Assembly: GCA_015272515.1 (NCBI GenBank)
Contig: JACYLN010000025.1
Location: 47,224 to 111,223 of the forward strand
Length of the DNA: 64,000 nucleotides
DNA from: Leptolyngbyaceae cyanobacterium C42_A2020_001
GTDB taxonomy: Bacteria > Cyanobacteriota > Cyanobacteriia > Leptolyngbyales > Leptolyngbyaceae
Reading direction: 5' to 3'
Below, one piece after another: positions 1 through 9,490 of this stretch; positions within the stretch are counted from its first letter, which is position 1, and every line of letters starts with the position of its first letter. The notes under the pieces were generated by a model. It worked only from the letters and a program-made list of their open reading frames with translations, was not told the origin of the DNA and did not search any database. A program made the position numbers and the translations under genes.

Positions 1-2698
1 TCGGTTTTGTTGTAAAAAACGGCTCGAAGATTCGTTTAAGCGTGCTGTCTGTCATGCCGCTGCCGTTGTCCCGAATGCTAATTCGGACACAGGGACTCCC
101 GTTCAGCTTGCTCAACTCGGTGCGAATGCTGATGCGGCTGGGGTTCTCGCGTAACTCCTGAAGCGATCGCGCCTTGTTGCGGTCTTCCAGGGCATCGATC
201 GCATTACTCAAAATGTTCATAAACACCTGGTTGAGTTGTCCGGCGCAACACTCTACCAGCGGAATATCTCCATACTCCTTCACCACCTCAATTCCCAGAA
301 AATTACCATTTGCTTTCAAACGGTGGTGCAAAATCATCAAGGTACTGTCAATTCCGTCGTGCAAATTAGCAGGTTTCAGCCCGTCTTCATCAATTCGGGA
401 GAAATTGCGAAGCGACAACACAATTTGACGAATTCGATCTGCCCCAATTTGCAGAGACGATAGTGTTTTTGGCAAATCTTCCGCCAGAAACGCCAAATCA
501 ATTTCTTCCATCCGCTCTGCAATGTCGGCATGAACCTGGGGATGGTGGATTTGGTACAGTTTGAGCAATCCCAATAATTCCTCGGTGTAACCCTGGATGT
601 GTTTTAAATTGCCATAGATGAAATTAACTGGATTGTTTATTTCGTGGGCAACCCCTGTGACTAACTGCCCCAAACTCGACATTTTTTCCGTCTGAATCAG
701 TTGCGTTTGGGTTTGCTGCAAATCCTCCAACATTTCAGCTAGTTGCTGGGTTTTTTGCTTAGTTTGTGCCAACAAATGTGCCTGTTGTAGGGCAACACCC
801 AACTGATCCGTAATCTGCCGCATTAGCTCAATATCTCTTTCCTTCCAGAAATGGGGTTGAGAATGCTGGTAAGCCGCCAGAACACCCCATAACGTTTGCC
901 CTACAAAAATAGGTGCTGTCAGAAACGCTTTGATCTTGAATTGGTCTAAAATCTCCAGATGACAGGGTGTTAAACCAGCGGTATAAACATCGTTCACAAC
1001 ATAAATCTGGTTATTCTGATAGCGCCCTCCCTGCGTTTCTTGTAGATAGGTATCGTTCCAGACGATGTTAACTCCCAATTGACCAACCTCGACCAACTCG
1101 GTTTCGGCAAATTCAAAATTGGCCACAAATTTACCGCCCCAGTTCTCATCAAATTGGTAGACTGCTACCCGCTCTGCTTTTAAAAAGTGACAGACTTCTT
1201 GAGTAACAAACCGAAAAATTTCTTCGATCTCAAGAGAACTGCGAACTTTAGCGACGACATTGGAAAGGGTTTGCTGTTGTTCAATGTGCTGATGTAGTTC
1301 TGTGGTTCGTTCCTGTACTTGATGTTCCAGGGTGGTGTTGAGCGATCGCACCTGAGAATAGAGGCGATATTGCTGCACTGCCATCGCAAAATGGTCTGCC
1401 ATCTCCTGTGCTAGCTGCTTCTCGCCCTCTGTCCAGGGAGCAGAACTTCCCCGCTTCAGTTCTCGCCAAGCTGCAAATGAAGGTTGGGGCATTTGCTGGC
1501 GACTATCATGATCGCGATACCCTGCCCACAAGCGTTCTGTTTCGATTTCTGCACGAAACAACGTCAGGCAGCCCAACAGGCGATCGCTGTAACGGAGCGG
1601 CACAATCAAGACCCCCCGAATCGATGTTTCCTGAAAAGAGGGAGCGATCGTTCGCAGCAGTGGCTCTTGATAGATATCACAGATTGCCCAAGAAGCTAGA
1701 TCAGGTCGTTCCCCTGTAGGTGAATAGCCGGATGCCAGCCTTTGATGGGACCATGGTTCTGTACCAGAATCTTCATTCGCCTCAACGTTGCCAATGGCCG
1801 CTTTAGGCTGTGTCAGGTAGCGTTGCCACATGAGATGATGCTCAACCTGCTGCTGACTATTGATCAACTCGCTGGGCTGCTCACCGTAGGTATAGAGTTC
1901 TTCTGCCTCTTGAGGGTGGGTTGCTGTCAGGTATAGCCTGCCGCCCACTGCCTCAAAGATTTCAACTGCTATTTTGAGAGCTGCCTCAAACCGAACGGTA
2001 GGGATCTGGTGCAGCAGTGTGGAGACGCGATTGATTTTGGTTTCTCGCTCAGCTTGTTCGCGCAGTTGGCTCAGAAGGGTTGCTTGAGCGATCGCCACCT
2101 CCACCTGATCTACCACCGCTTGAATAAACTCCAGTTCCTCAACGGAAACGGTGCGCTGTTCAGAGTGGTGAGAAACCATCAGTCCCCAGAGGCGATCGTT
2201 CTGCAAAATTGGCACCACCACGGAAGACTTCACGCCCATCGCTGTCAAATATTCCACATGACACGGGTCAACGGGTCGATAACGCAAATCCGATCCAGCC
2301 TCTAACGTTTCCCAATCCTCCTCTAAACTGTGCCCTGTTGTGGTTTGGTTAACAACATCTACTACCACTCGCTGGCGAGCTTTGAGAAGTAACTCGCGCG
2401 CATAGGGTGGAATATCATCCGCCGGGAAATTTAACTTTAACAAGGAGGGTAATCGTTCCTTATCAATCGCTTCAGCAATCACTTCGCCACTGCCATCAGC
2501 ATGAAAACGATACACCTTAACGCGATCTGTCCCCAAAAACGATCGCATCTCCGCCACTGTCGTCTCCAAGATTGTTTGAAGCTCTAACGATTGACGAATC
2601 CTGAGAGTAATTCGGTGTAGCAACTCTTGCTGCTGAAGAGACTGCTGGGCTGATATGGCGGTTTCTGTAGAGGGCATGATTGAATGCGTCATTTCCAT
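1..2698 (-). CDS. Multi-GAF sensor histidine kinase (C-terminus runs off the left edge)
   Basis: Reverse complement reads VTGVAHEINNPVN (H box), VFMNILSNAIDAL (N box), IRDNGSGM (G1) and IFEPFFTTK (F box) near the left edge, with GAF-like segments (e.g. HFWKERDIELMRQITDQLGVALQQ) upstream. Missing from the ORF track because it is open at the edge. Start at 2698 or 2692. Confidence 0.88.
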   Translation of the reverse strand, partial: MEMTHSIMPSTETAISAQQSLQQQELLHRITLRIRQSLELQTILETTVAEMRSFLGTDRVKVYRFHADGSGEVIAEAIDKERLPSLLKLNFPADDIPPYARELLLKARQRVVVDVVNQTTTGHSLEEDWETLEAGSDLRYRPVDPCHVEYLTAMGVKSSVVVPILQNDRLWGLMVSHHSEQRTVSVEELEFIQAVVDQVEVAIAQATLLSQLREQAERETKINRVSTLLHQIPTVRFEAALKIAVEIFEAVGGRLYLTATHPQEAEELYTYGEQPSELINSQQQVEHHLMWQRYLTQPKAAIGNVEANEDSGTEPWSHQRLASGYSPTGERPDLASWAICDIYQEPLLRTIAPSFQETSIRGVLIVPLRYSDRLLGCLTLFRAEIETERLWAGYRDHDSRQQMPQPSFAAWRELKRGSSAPWTEGEKQLAQEMADHFAMAVQQYRLYSQVRSLNTTLEHQVQERTTELHQHIEQQQTLSNVVAKVRSSLEIEEIFRFVTQEVCHFLKAERVAVYQFDENWGGKFVANFEFAETELVEVGQLGVNIVWNDTYLQETQGGRYQNNQIYVVNDVYTAGLTPCHLEILDQFKIKAFLTAPIFVGQTLWGVLAAYQHSQPHFWKERDIELMRQITDQLGVALQQAHLLAQTKQKTQQLAEMLEDLQQTQTQLIQTEKMSSLGQLVTGVAHEINNPVNFIYGNLKHIQGYTEELLGLLKLYQIHHPQVHADIAERMEEIDLAFLAEDLPKTLSSLQIGADRIRQIVLSLRNFSRIDEDGLKPANLHDGIDSTLMILHHRLKANGNFLGIEVVKEYGDIPLVECCAGQLNQVFMNILSNAIDALEDRNKARSLQELRENPSRISIRTELSKLNGSPCVRISIRDNGSGMTDSTLKRIFEPFFTTKP

Positions 2699-2903
2699 AA
2701 AGCGTCTCTTTAGGAACTTAGAGTGCCCCAAATTGGGTCAGTTTTAACAAGCAGGCAGGTTTGAGCCTTTTTTTACCGCTTCTTCATCGATTTAATGGAT
2801 GACTTAACGAGGATTCTCTCGAATCTGTAAGAAACTGCTCCCAAATCAATTTCATCTTCTATACTGCTGTCGTGATTCTGATAATTCGTCACCGAGCAGC
2901 CCT

Positions 2904-3992
2904 ATGTTGAAGGATGCCAGCACCAATCCAGTTTTAATGACTTCCTCCCACGAGGAAAAACTCTCCAGGTTCCACATCGTGAGTAAATCAGTAGAGCCTA
3001 GCCAATTTTCAGCCAACACCTATGCGGAGCGGCTGATGGATGACTTATTCCAGGACATTGAACATCTCCTGGATATGAAGCCCGATCCAGCAGAGGCAGA
3101 TGCCTCAACCACTGACTTCAGCGCAGAAACACCGATCCCATCGCCTTCTCAACAGGTTGATGCGGAAGAATCTCGTTTGGCGCTTCCGTTAGCTCGGAAT
3201 GAAGCCATATCAGTTCCAGATCCAATAGCACCGGGCGATCGCGCCCTGGCTGAGGTGAAAGAATCTCCTACTTTGACTAATCCAGCTTCTACACAAGAAA
3301 CTGAGCGATCGTCCAAGCGCACCTACGAGCGCCTGTTGTTGGCAGTTGGGTGTATTTCAGTCGTCGTCTCACTGGCGCTGTATCTGCTGTATCAAGACGG
3401 AAAAACTCGCCAACAGGCAACTGCGCCCAGTGCGGTGAGTACAGCGGCAACTCAACCTGCTGATTCGTTGAACCCATTTGCCGCCTATGCTCAAAAAGCC
3501 CTTCGCGCGATTGATCAGCATACTCAGCAATCTTCGACAACTATCCCCGCCCCGACTGGAACCACTGGAACATCAGCACTCCCAACCGTTACCATTCCCC
3601 AGACCAACGCACCATCGCCCTTGCCAAACCGCACTGCCACTGGCTTAGAGCGAATTTACGTTCCGGTTTATCAAATTCCCTCCAATCTTTATCCACCTGG
3701 AACGGCTGTTGCACCATTGCCCAGTGCAGGTTTGCCAAAGACACCCGCTAAAGGCAAATCGAAACCTGCGATCGCGCGAACATCAACTGTTGCTCGTAAG
3801 CTGGTAGGTGTATTAGATCAAGGCGATCGCTCAGTTGCCCTGTTTGAGACAAACGGCATCACGCAGCGCTATGAAATTGGTGAAAGTATTGGCTCCTCCG
3901 GCTGGACACTGGTGGAAGTCACCAAAGATCAGGCAGTTATCCGTCGCAATGGAGAAGTGCGATCGCTATTTGTTGGGCATAGTTTTCAGTGA
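2904..3992 (+). CDS. Single-pass membrane protein with C-terminal PilP/GspC-like domain
   Basis: ORF 362 aa; TM segment LLLAVGCISVVVSLALYLLY, Pro/Thr-rich linker, C-terminal LVGVLDQGDRSVALFETNGITQRYEIGESIGSSGWTLVEVTKDQAVIRRNGEVRSLFVG resembles a PilP/GspC fold. Confidence 0.6.
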   Translation: MLKDASTNPVLMTSSHEEKLSRFHIVSKSVEPSQFSANTYAERLMDDLFQDIEHLLDMKPDPAEADASTTDFSAETPIPSPSQQVDAEESRLALPLARNEAISVPDPIAPGDRALAEVKESPTLTNPASTQETERSSKRTYERLLLAVGCISVVVSLALYLLYQDGKTRQQATAPSAVSTAATQPADSLNPFAAYAQKALRAIDQHTQQSSTTIPAPTGTTGTSALPTVTIPQTNAPSPLPNRTATGLERIYVPVYQIPSNLYPPGTAVAPLPSAGLPKTPAKGKSKPAIARTSTVARKLVGVLDQGDRSVALFETNGITQRYEIGESIGSSGWTLVEVTKDQAVIRRNGEVRSLFVGHSFQ

Positions 3993-4085
3993 GTGATGGA
4001 TATTAGATAGTGGAGAGTGAGGGTGAACTGCCAACGCCATTCCACCATTCACTATCCACGGTTTACTGCCACTGGAGCATTTGTC

Positions 4086-4661
4086 ATGGGGATTTTTGAT
4101 GATTTCAGTAAGTTTCTAGAAGAGCGATTGGATGAATACCTGGCTGCCAATCCGCATCTGGAACTCATGGCGATGGAGGAAAAACTGCGAGAACAGGAAG
4201 AAGAAACCCTGAAACTGATGACCGATCTGAAAATGAAGGAGCGTCAGTTGCAGGATGAGATTTTAGCGATCGCGCAAGATATTCAAGTGTGGCACGCCCG
4301 CATTGAAAAAGCCGAGGCAAAAGGCAGATCAGATCTGGCAGAACCCGCCAAAGCGCACGAAGCCAATTTGCTGCGTCAGGGTAACCAAAAATGGGGGCAA
4401 ATGGAGATGTTGAAGGAGCGCATTCAACAAACCCACGAGCTTCAGCAAAAAATTCAGCAACGCCGTAAAGAAGTGCAGGTAGAAGTGACCCAGGCTCAGG
4501 CAACCCGCACCACTACCTCAACTCAAACCAGTAGCACGAGTTGGAATAGCCCACCCATTGGCAGCACCAACAGCGGCAACCCTGCCCAACTGGAAAAACA
4601 GTTTCAGCGGTGGGAAGCAGAAGAAGAACTGGAAGAACTCAAGCGCAACCTGGGAAAATGA
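4086..4661 (+). CDS. TIGR04376-like cyanobacterial coiled-coil protein
   Basis: MGIFDDFSKFLEERLDEYLAANPHLELMAMEEKLREQEEETLKL; internal ATG at 4086 preferred over the upstream start at 4017. Confidence 0.65.
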   Translation: MGIFDDFSKFLEERLDEYLAANPHLELMAMEEKLREQEEETLKLMTDLKMKERQLQDEILAIAQDIQVWHARIEKAEAKGRSDLAEPAKAHEANLLRQGNQKWGQMEMLKERIQQTHELQQKIQQRRKEVQVEVTQAQATRTTTSTQTSSTSWNSPPIGSTNSGNPAQLEKQFQRWEAEEELEELKRNLGK

Positions 4662-4668
4662 GTGTAGG

Positions 4669-5706
4669 TTAATCTGATAAGACCTGAAGCCGGACGACGC
4701 GATCGCTCATGTCATCCAGCGGAGTTTCGATGATTTCGTTGGCGAGGTTGCCCAGGCAACTCAGGAGAGTTCTCAGGTGGGGGGTACTTTCCCCACTATC
4801 AACATATACCCGCTCGGATAGGTTGTTGAGTCGCTTCCAGGTGAGAAATAGCTTGACGACTGTTTGTTCTAGTTGGGCTGCCTGGTTTACCAGGTCGGCA
4901 GTAGCGCTGAGGCAACCAATTCGCAATGCCTCTTCCAGGGCTAACTCCAGATTTAAGGATTCGGTGGAAAGTGCCTGAACTCTAGCTGCGGCTTCCAGGT
5001 ACTTTGCCAGATAGCGGGCTTCGGCGGTGACCTGTTTTACGGTGTCTACGTCGGGCGTTTCGGCGATCGTGTCGCGCAAGGTGATTTGATGGGTTTCCGG
5101 CAGCTTTTGCATCTCCTTGACTAAGGGAGCCAGGTAACGAGTGGGTAAGGTGTGATCTGCTGCTTTCTCACGAATCGGTTCTGGTAATAATTCAGAAGTC
5201 ATTGCCGTCCATTCATCTGAGAGTTGCCGTACTTCTCGCCGCGTGATGCGATCGCCTCGCCGGGCCGCATCGCTCACTAACTGTTGCACTTCTGGCGCAG
5301 AATGAGCCGTTTCCACAAATGCCCGCTTGCTGAACTGGTTCACGTCATCCGGTTCTAGAAAGCCACCCTCGATCAGCGTATCGGCACTGTTCGCAACTTC
5401 AATCAGCGCATAAGCCTGACTCTTGCTAATTTCGCGATCCTTCAACCAGTTCAAAAACCCGGTGCCGCGCCCATCCCCGTTGCGTTTTTCGCGATCGCGC
5501 ACCGTCCGCAAAATCCGCCCACGCCAGATATCGGTTTGCAAGTCAAAGCGATCGCACACCTGCCATGCTTGCTCGATCTGTTGTTGAAACTCGTGATCGG
5601 GGATGCGATCGTCTTCTGGATCGGGAAGCTGAAACTCCAGAGGAGCTTTGCCATTTAAAACCGCCGGAATCAGATCAGAGGAGCCATTTGGCAGGGTACG
5701 AACCAT
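4669..5706 (-). CDS. Conserved hypothetical protein (345 aa)
   Basis: Long ORF, HIP1-containing; no confident domain recognised. Confidence 0.65.
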   Translation of the reverse strand: MVRTLPNGSSDLIPAVLNGKAPLEFQLPDPEDDRIPDHEFQQQIEQAWQVCDRFDLQTDIWRGRILRTVRDREKRNGDGRGTGFLNWLKDREISKSQAYALIEVANSADTLIEGGFLEPDDVNQFSKRAFVETAHSAPEVQQLVSDAARRGDRITRREVRQLSDEWTAMTSELLPEPIREKAADHTLPTRYLAPLVKEMQKLPETHQITLRDTIAETPDVDTVKQVTAEARYLAKYLEAAARVQALSTESLNLELALEEALRIGCLSATADLVNQAAQLEQTVVKLFLTWKRLNNLSERVYVDSGESTPHLRTLLSCLGNLANEIIETPLDDMSDRVVRLQVLSD

Positions 5707-5863
5707 GACTACGCATCAAAAACAGTCGGATTATTATGGCATGTCTACGATGGGGTTTTGGGTAAAACATCTGGGCAAAAGCTCGTGCTCGTGTCGGTCC
5801 AATGCAGATCGCCAATTCAGCAAGGTGTAAATATTTCTTTTGACTTTTTAACCTGACTCATGC

Positions 5864-5893
5864 AAAAAGCAGCCCCGCGATCGCGAAGCTGCC
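5864..5893 (-). terminator. Putative intrinsic terminator of the solo HCP gene
   Basis: Minus strand: GCAGC TTCGCGATCGCGGG GCTGC TTTTT; stem followed by T run downstream of the 5931 stop. Confidence 0.55.
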
Positions 5894-5930
5894 CGTTTGA
5901 CCACAGCAATCATCAAACTCAGACCTTTAT

Positions 5931-6431
5931 CTACAGCCCCGTCTCGCTGTCATGCTCAGCAGTACTGGGGTCAACGCCCATCGGCGCAACGTAATCCCGG
6001 AATACGGTAATTTGCTGGCCAAAGTCCAACTGCTTGATTTGTTGAAACACTTGCTGCGCTTGCTCAGACAAATCGTAGTTGGCTGGGAAGGGGACAACCC
6101 GGTTGGTTTCCATTTCTTGTGCTAACCGATACCAGAACAAAAGCTTGGTGGTATCACTCATTGCGCCATACTCGCGGGCAATCAGGCTGTTTTTGCGCTC
6201 AATCAAATCCCGCTGAAGTTGCAATTGCTCCTCATGAGACATCTCTAGAACCTGATTTAACAACCCTTCTGCAATATCGGGAGATACGGTGCTGGCACCA
6301 GGAGCCGCAGGCGTAATGGAGTCTCCCATTTCTTTGTAGATGTACCAAAACAAGGCTAATTGTTGATCAGTTTCTAATCCTTGAAACGCTTGCAACAGCT
6401 CGTTTGCAGTATTGGATTGAGTGTAAGTCAT
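5931..6431 (-). CDS. Helical carotenoid protein (OCP N-terminal-domain-only homolog)
   Basis: LALFWYIYKEMGDSITPAAPGAS...LLFWYRLAQEME...DFGQQITVFRDYVAPMGVDP matches the OCP NTD pattern; start chosen at MTYTQ. Confidence 0.85.
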   Translation of the reverse strand: MTYTQSNTANELLQAFQGLETDQQLALFWYIYKEMGDSITPAAPGASTVSPDIAEGLLNQVLEMSHEEQLQLQRDLIERKNSLIAREYGAMSDTTKLLFWYRLAQEMETNRVVPFPANYDLSEQAQQVFQQIKQLDFGQQITVFRDYVAPMGVDPSTAEHDSETGL

Positions 6432-6879
6432 AATTAATCTCTCCATCTCACTTCCAATACCTTATCGAGGACAGCCATTTTGCCAAACTCACTCCAGACG
6501 GAGGAGCGATGTTTCAAAGGGTAGAGATTGGGAATGGGGCATCGTAAGGGCTGGTTTTGTGCCTGCCCGGTAATAGAGGAATGGGGTTTAGAACAAAGTA
6601 CTTAGGAATGAGAATTAATTAAAAATGAAAAGTTGAAAGTTCAAAGTGTTTCTCAATAAGGCTTTGCCACGTTTGATTTTCATTTTGAATTATTCATTGT
6701 CCTTCGTGTGATCTGGGTCGCTCTGTCTCATGATTCAGGTGCAGAAAAATCTTGACTCACGGCACGGTTTTTAGGTGTCCAAATTCACGTTGAGCAGAGG
6801 ATAAGGTCACCGCTCGCCGCACATAATTCAACGATGATTGAAGTGTAAGAAATGCAACTGCTCTGAAGGATTGAACCTC

Positions 6880-7050
6880 ATGAGAGTCTCTGAATGCCCC
6901 CCGTTCGATATCTCGTTCACTGAAGCTCCAACCCTAATTTTAGATCCGCTGCCTGATCAGGAGGTTGAGTTGGAGTCTGTGCCCCAACCCATTGCACCGC
7001 TGGCTGTTCCACCAGAGCGGCTACCGCAATCAAACCAGTGCACTCAGTAG
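6880..7050 (+). CDS. Small hypothetical protein
   Basis: MRVSECPPFDISFTEAPTLILDPLPDQ...; AAGGA-like RBS upstream; no family recognised. Confidence 0.3.
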   Translation: MRVSECPPFDISFTEAPTLILDPLPDQEVELESVPQPIAPLAVPPERLPQSNQCTQ

Positions 7051-7133
7051 GCTCTTGCCCTTGATGCCTCTGATTGGTTTCAGCTTGATTTTGGCAGTTT
7101 ATTCACCCACTTTGACCTGTAAGGATTAGCCCC

Positions 7134-7310
7134 ATGACTACGACACTCACATTCCGCGGACATCAGTACGAAACGGCTTCTGCGATCGCCCCTAGCCAAA
7201 GCGAATTCGCTGGTAAATATCGCGGGATTCCCACCACGTTCTCCAGCGCCCGTCCTTCATCCATCTCCACTGTGCAACTAACCTATCGCGGCGTGAGCTA
7301 TCTGCGCTAA
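7134..7310 (+). CDS. DUF4278-like small protein (58 aa)
   Basis: Translated by hand: MTTTLTFRGHQYETASAIAPSQSEFAGKYRGIPTTFSSARPSSISTVQLTYRGVSYLR*; LTYRGVSY motif. Below the ORF-track length cutoff. Confidence 0.65.
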   Translation: MTTTLTFRGHQYETASAIAPSQSEFAGKYRGIPTTFSSARPSSISTVQLTYRGVSYLR

Positions 7311-7639
7311 CTCAACCAGCCGATCGCAAACACAATTGCACCTATCAAACTCACAATTGCCATCAGCCCCGCAGGCATGAACTTGCCAGTTTTGCGGAAG
7401 CGGATGGCAAAAACAATTAAGAGGGCGATCGCTAGCAATGTTGCTACCGCCATGCCAGTGGTGTAACTCTGAAAAAAAGTAATGAGCCATGCAATCAACA
7501 AAGCAATGCCACTAGTTACTCCAGAAATTAGCGATGGCTGACTTTGGGCTTTAACGTAACCCATTACGCCACCTGCTATCACCAGCACGGCATAGAGCAA
7601 CAGCAACCAGGGCGCGATCGCCACAATCAAAAAAATCAT
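7307..7639 (-). CDS. TMEM14-family small membrane protein
   Basis: 110 aa, four hydrophobic segments with GGVMGYVKAQSQPSLISG near the N-terminus and RFRKTGKFMPAGLMAIVSL. Confidence 0.65.
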   Translation of the reverse strand: MIFLIVAIAPWLLLLYAVLVIAGGVMGYVKAQSQPSLISGVTSGIALLIAWLITFFQSYTTGMAVATLLAIALLIVFAIRFRKTGKFMPAGLMAIVSLIGAIVFAIGWLS

Positions 7640-7682
7640 TGCAAGATCTCAGCAAACGTCTTGCTTGCATCCTACAACCTTC

Positions 7683-7934
7683 TTAATCGTCATCATCCTT
7701 CTCTTTTTCAGAGTCTTTCTCAGAGCGATCGCCCTTCGACGTTTTGCTCTTTTCATCATCGTCATCGCCATTATCCGCTTCTGGCTTCTGCGAGTCACCT
7801 AGCCTGGCATCGGCTTCCTGCGCTTCCGACTGTTCTGTTTTTGGTTTCTCTGAGTTTTCGCCTGAAGAACCGCAGGCAACGAGAGTTGTCATTAACCCAA
7901 CTAACAACAGCAAGCCAATTAAGGTTGTTTTCAT
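7683..7934 (-). CDS. Small lipoprotein with highly charged tail
   Basis: MKTTLIGLLLLVGLMTTLVACGSSGENSEK...DDDDEKSKTSKGDRSEKDSEKEKDDDD; lipobox LVAC then Asp/Glu/Lys-rich tail. Confidence 0.6.
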   Translation of the reverse strand: MKTTLIGLLLLVGLMTTLVACGSSGENSEKPKTEQSEAQEADARLGDSQKPEADNGDDDDEKSKTSKGDRSEKDSEKEKDDDD

Positions 7935-8151
7935 TGTCCCATCTCCTTCAATTGCGATCGACCCCAGAACATGGCAGCAACCCACTGCCTCAAGTTCCAA
8001 ACGCAACTACAAAAAAGGTCGTTAGTTTCATGGTTACACTAACGACCGAGAGGTATCATTGGATGTTCAAAGGCGCAGTATAGAAGAAGTTAAACCACGT
8101 CCAGCCCCACCATTGAGGTTCTAAGAACGACGGGTTTGGACGTGAATAAAC

Positions 8152-8451
8152 TTAGAAAGCGCTGGGCGTTTGGGGGGAGTTAACCGCATCTGGAGGCAGA
8201 ATGCGTTGGAAGCGCCGTTCTAAAGTGATGCGATCGCGTTCAGACAACGTTTCATCTTTATTGTCTTGAGTTGACACTTCAACCTTAATTGCCTGAACTT
8301 TCGTAGGTTTAACCGTTGGTTGAGGAGCCGTCGTTTCCGTGGTTGGGGCATCCTGGTTTTGTGGAGTGGGCGTATTTTCAGCTTTAGCACCTGGCATGAC
8401 TAGCGCCGTCAACATCAATACGGAGAGTCCAGTTGTAATGAAGCGTTTCAT
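8152..8451 (-). CDS. Small secreted protein, LSERDR-type paralog B
   Basis: MKRFITTGLSVLMLTALVMPGAKAENTPTP signal peptide; C-terminal LSERDRITLERRFQRILPPDA shared with the gene at 8558. Confidence 0.6.
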   Translation of the reverse strand: MKRFITTGLSVLMLTALVMPGAKAENTPTPQNQDAPTTETTAPQPTVKPTKVQAIKVEVSTQDNKDETLSERDRITLERRFQRILPPDAVNSPQTPSAF

Positions 8452-8557
8452 GGTTGTGTCTCCTAAATGAGAAGCGAATGGGAGCAATTCGATAATGTGA
8501 AGCGAACGAATTTGAAAATTCGCGAACCGTGGAGAGTTGGGGCAGACAGTGAGCGTT

Positions 8558-8806
8558 CTACTGTTGGGATGGGATGAGTTGCTGTAGGCGACGCTCAAGG
8601 ATCAGACGATCGCGCTCTGAAAGGGGTGCAGATCCAGTCTGAGATTGGCTAAGTTGTGGATTGGTTTGGGCAACCTTTGCCTTAATTTCTAGTTTAGCAG
8701 GGGCTTGAGTTGTGGTAGCTTTTGGGGCTTCTGGCGCTGCGTGGGCAGGCACCCCTAGCGCGGCAAGCAATAAAACGACGAGTCCAGTATCCATCAGGCG
8801 TTGCAT
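8558..8806 (-). CDS. Small secreted protein, LSERDR-type paralog A
   Basis: MQRLMDTGLVVLLLAALGVPAHAAPEAPK signal peptide; C-terminal LSERDRLILERRLQQLIPSQQ. Confidence 0.6.
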   Translation of the reverse strand: MQRLMDTGLVVLLLAALGVPAHAAPEAPKATTTQAPAKLEIKAKVAQTNPQLSQSQTGSAPLSERDRLILERRLQQLIPSQQ

Positions 8807-8852
8807 AAAAGCCTCCCTTAAAAAGATTGCAATTGACTTGGTTGCGTTAGTT

Positions 8853-8951
8853 CTAGTTGCATACGATTTGATTGCATTAGCAACTAATATGTTTATAGCC
8901 CAATTTAATTTCAAATGCAACTAGTTTGAGTAAAATAATTGCAGATGCAAT
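8853..8951. promoter_or_regulatory. Inverted-repeat-rich divergent promoter, candidate MarR operators
   Basis: CTAGTTGCAT (8853-8862) is an exact inverted repeat of ATGCAACTAG (8915-8924); TAGTTGC...GCAACTA at 8854-8886; ATTGCA-GA-TGCAAT at 8938-8951. Confidence 0.5.
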
Positions 8952-8972
8952 CATAAAAGAGGAGATGGTACC

Positions 8973-9452
8973 ATGAGCGACAGGTTAGATGAGGCTCGTA
9001 GCCGAATGTGGCGATTGTTCCGCACCACCTACGTCACGGTTACCGAACAGATCGAGAAAGACTTGGAACAGGCAGGACTCCCACCCCTGCTCTGGTATAG
9101 CGTTTTATGGGCATTGGAACGCGCACCCGATCACGAAATGCGGTTGCACGAACTCGCGGAGGAAGTGTTTCTTAGCCGCAGCAACATTACTCGCCTGATC
9201 GATCGCCTGGAAGCCGCAGTGCTGTTGTGTCGCAAACGCTGCCCCCTGGATCGACGCGGTGCTTACGCTGCACTCACCAACGAAGGGTTAGCCATGCGCC
9301 AGAAAATGTGGGCAGTTTATTCTGAAGGCATTGCCCAATATTTCACCGACCACCTCAGCCAGGATGAAGTGCAAGTGCTCGATGCCGTCTTTGATCGCGC
9401 CCTCACCACTGCCCAGAAACTCACTCATCAATCAACCGCCCAAGAAGGCTAA
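8973..9452 (+). CDS. MarR family transcriptional regulator
   Basis: 159 aa; LHELAEEVFLSRSNITRLIDRLEAAVLLCRKRCPLDRRGAYAALTNEGLAM winged-HTH signature. Confidence 0.9.
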   Translation: MSDRLDEARSRMWRLFRTTYVTVTEQIEKDLEQAGLPPLLWYSVLWALERAPDHEMRLHELAEEVFLSRSNITRLIDRLEAAVLLCRKRCPLDRRGAYAALTNEGLAMRQKMWAVYSEGIAQYFTDHLSQDEVQVLDAVFDRALTTAQKLTHQSTAQEG

Positions 9453-9490
9453 CCCTCTACACCCCATCCGCGATTCCCTATTTCCCACTT

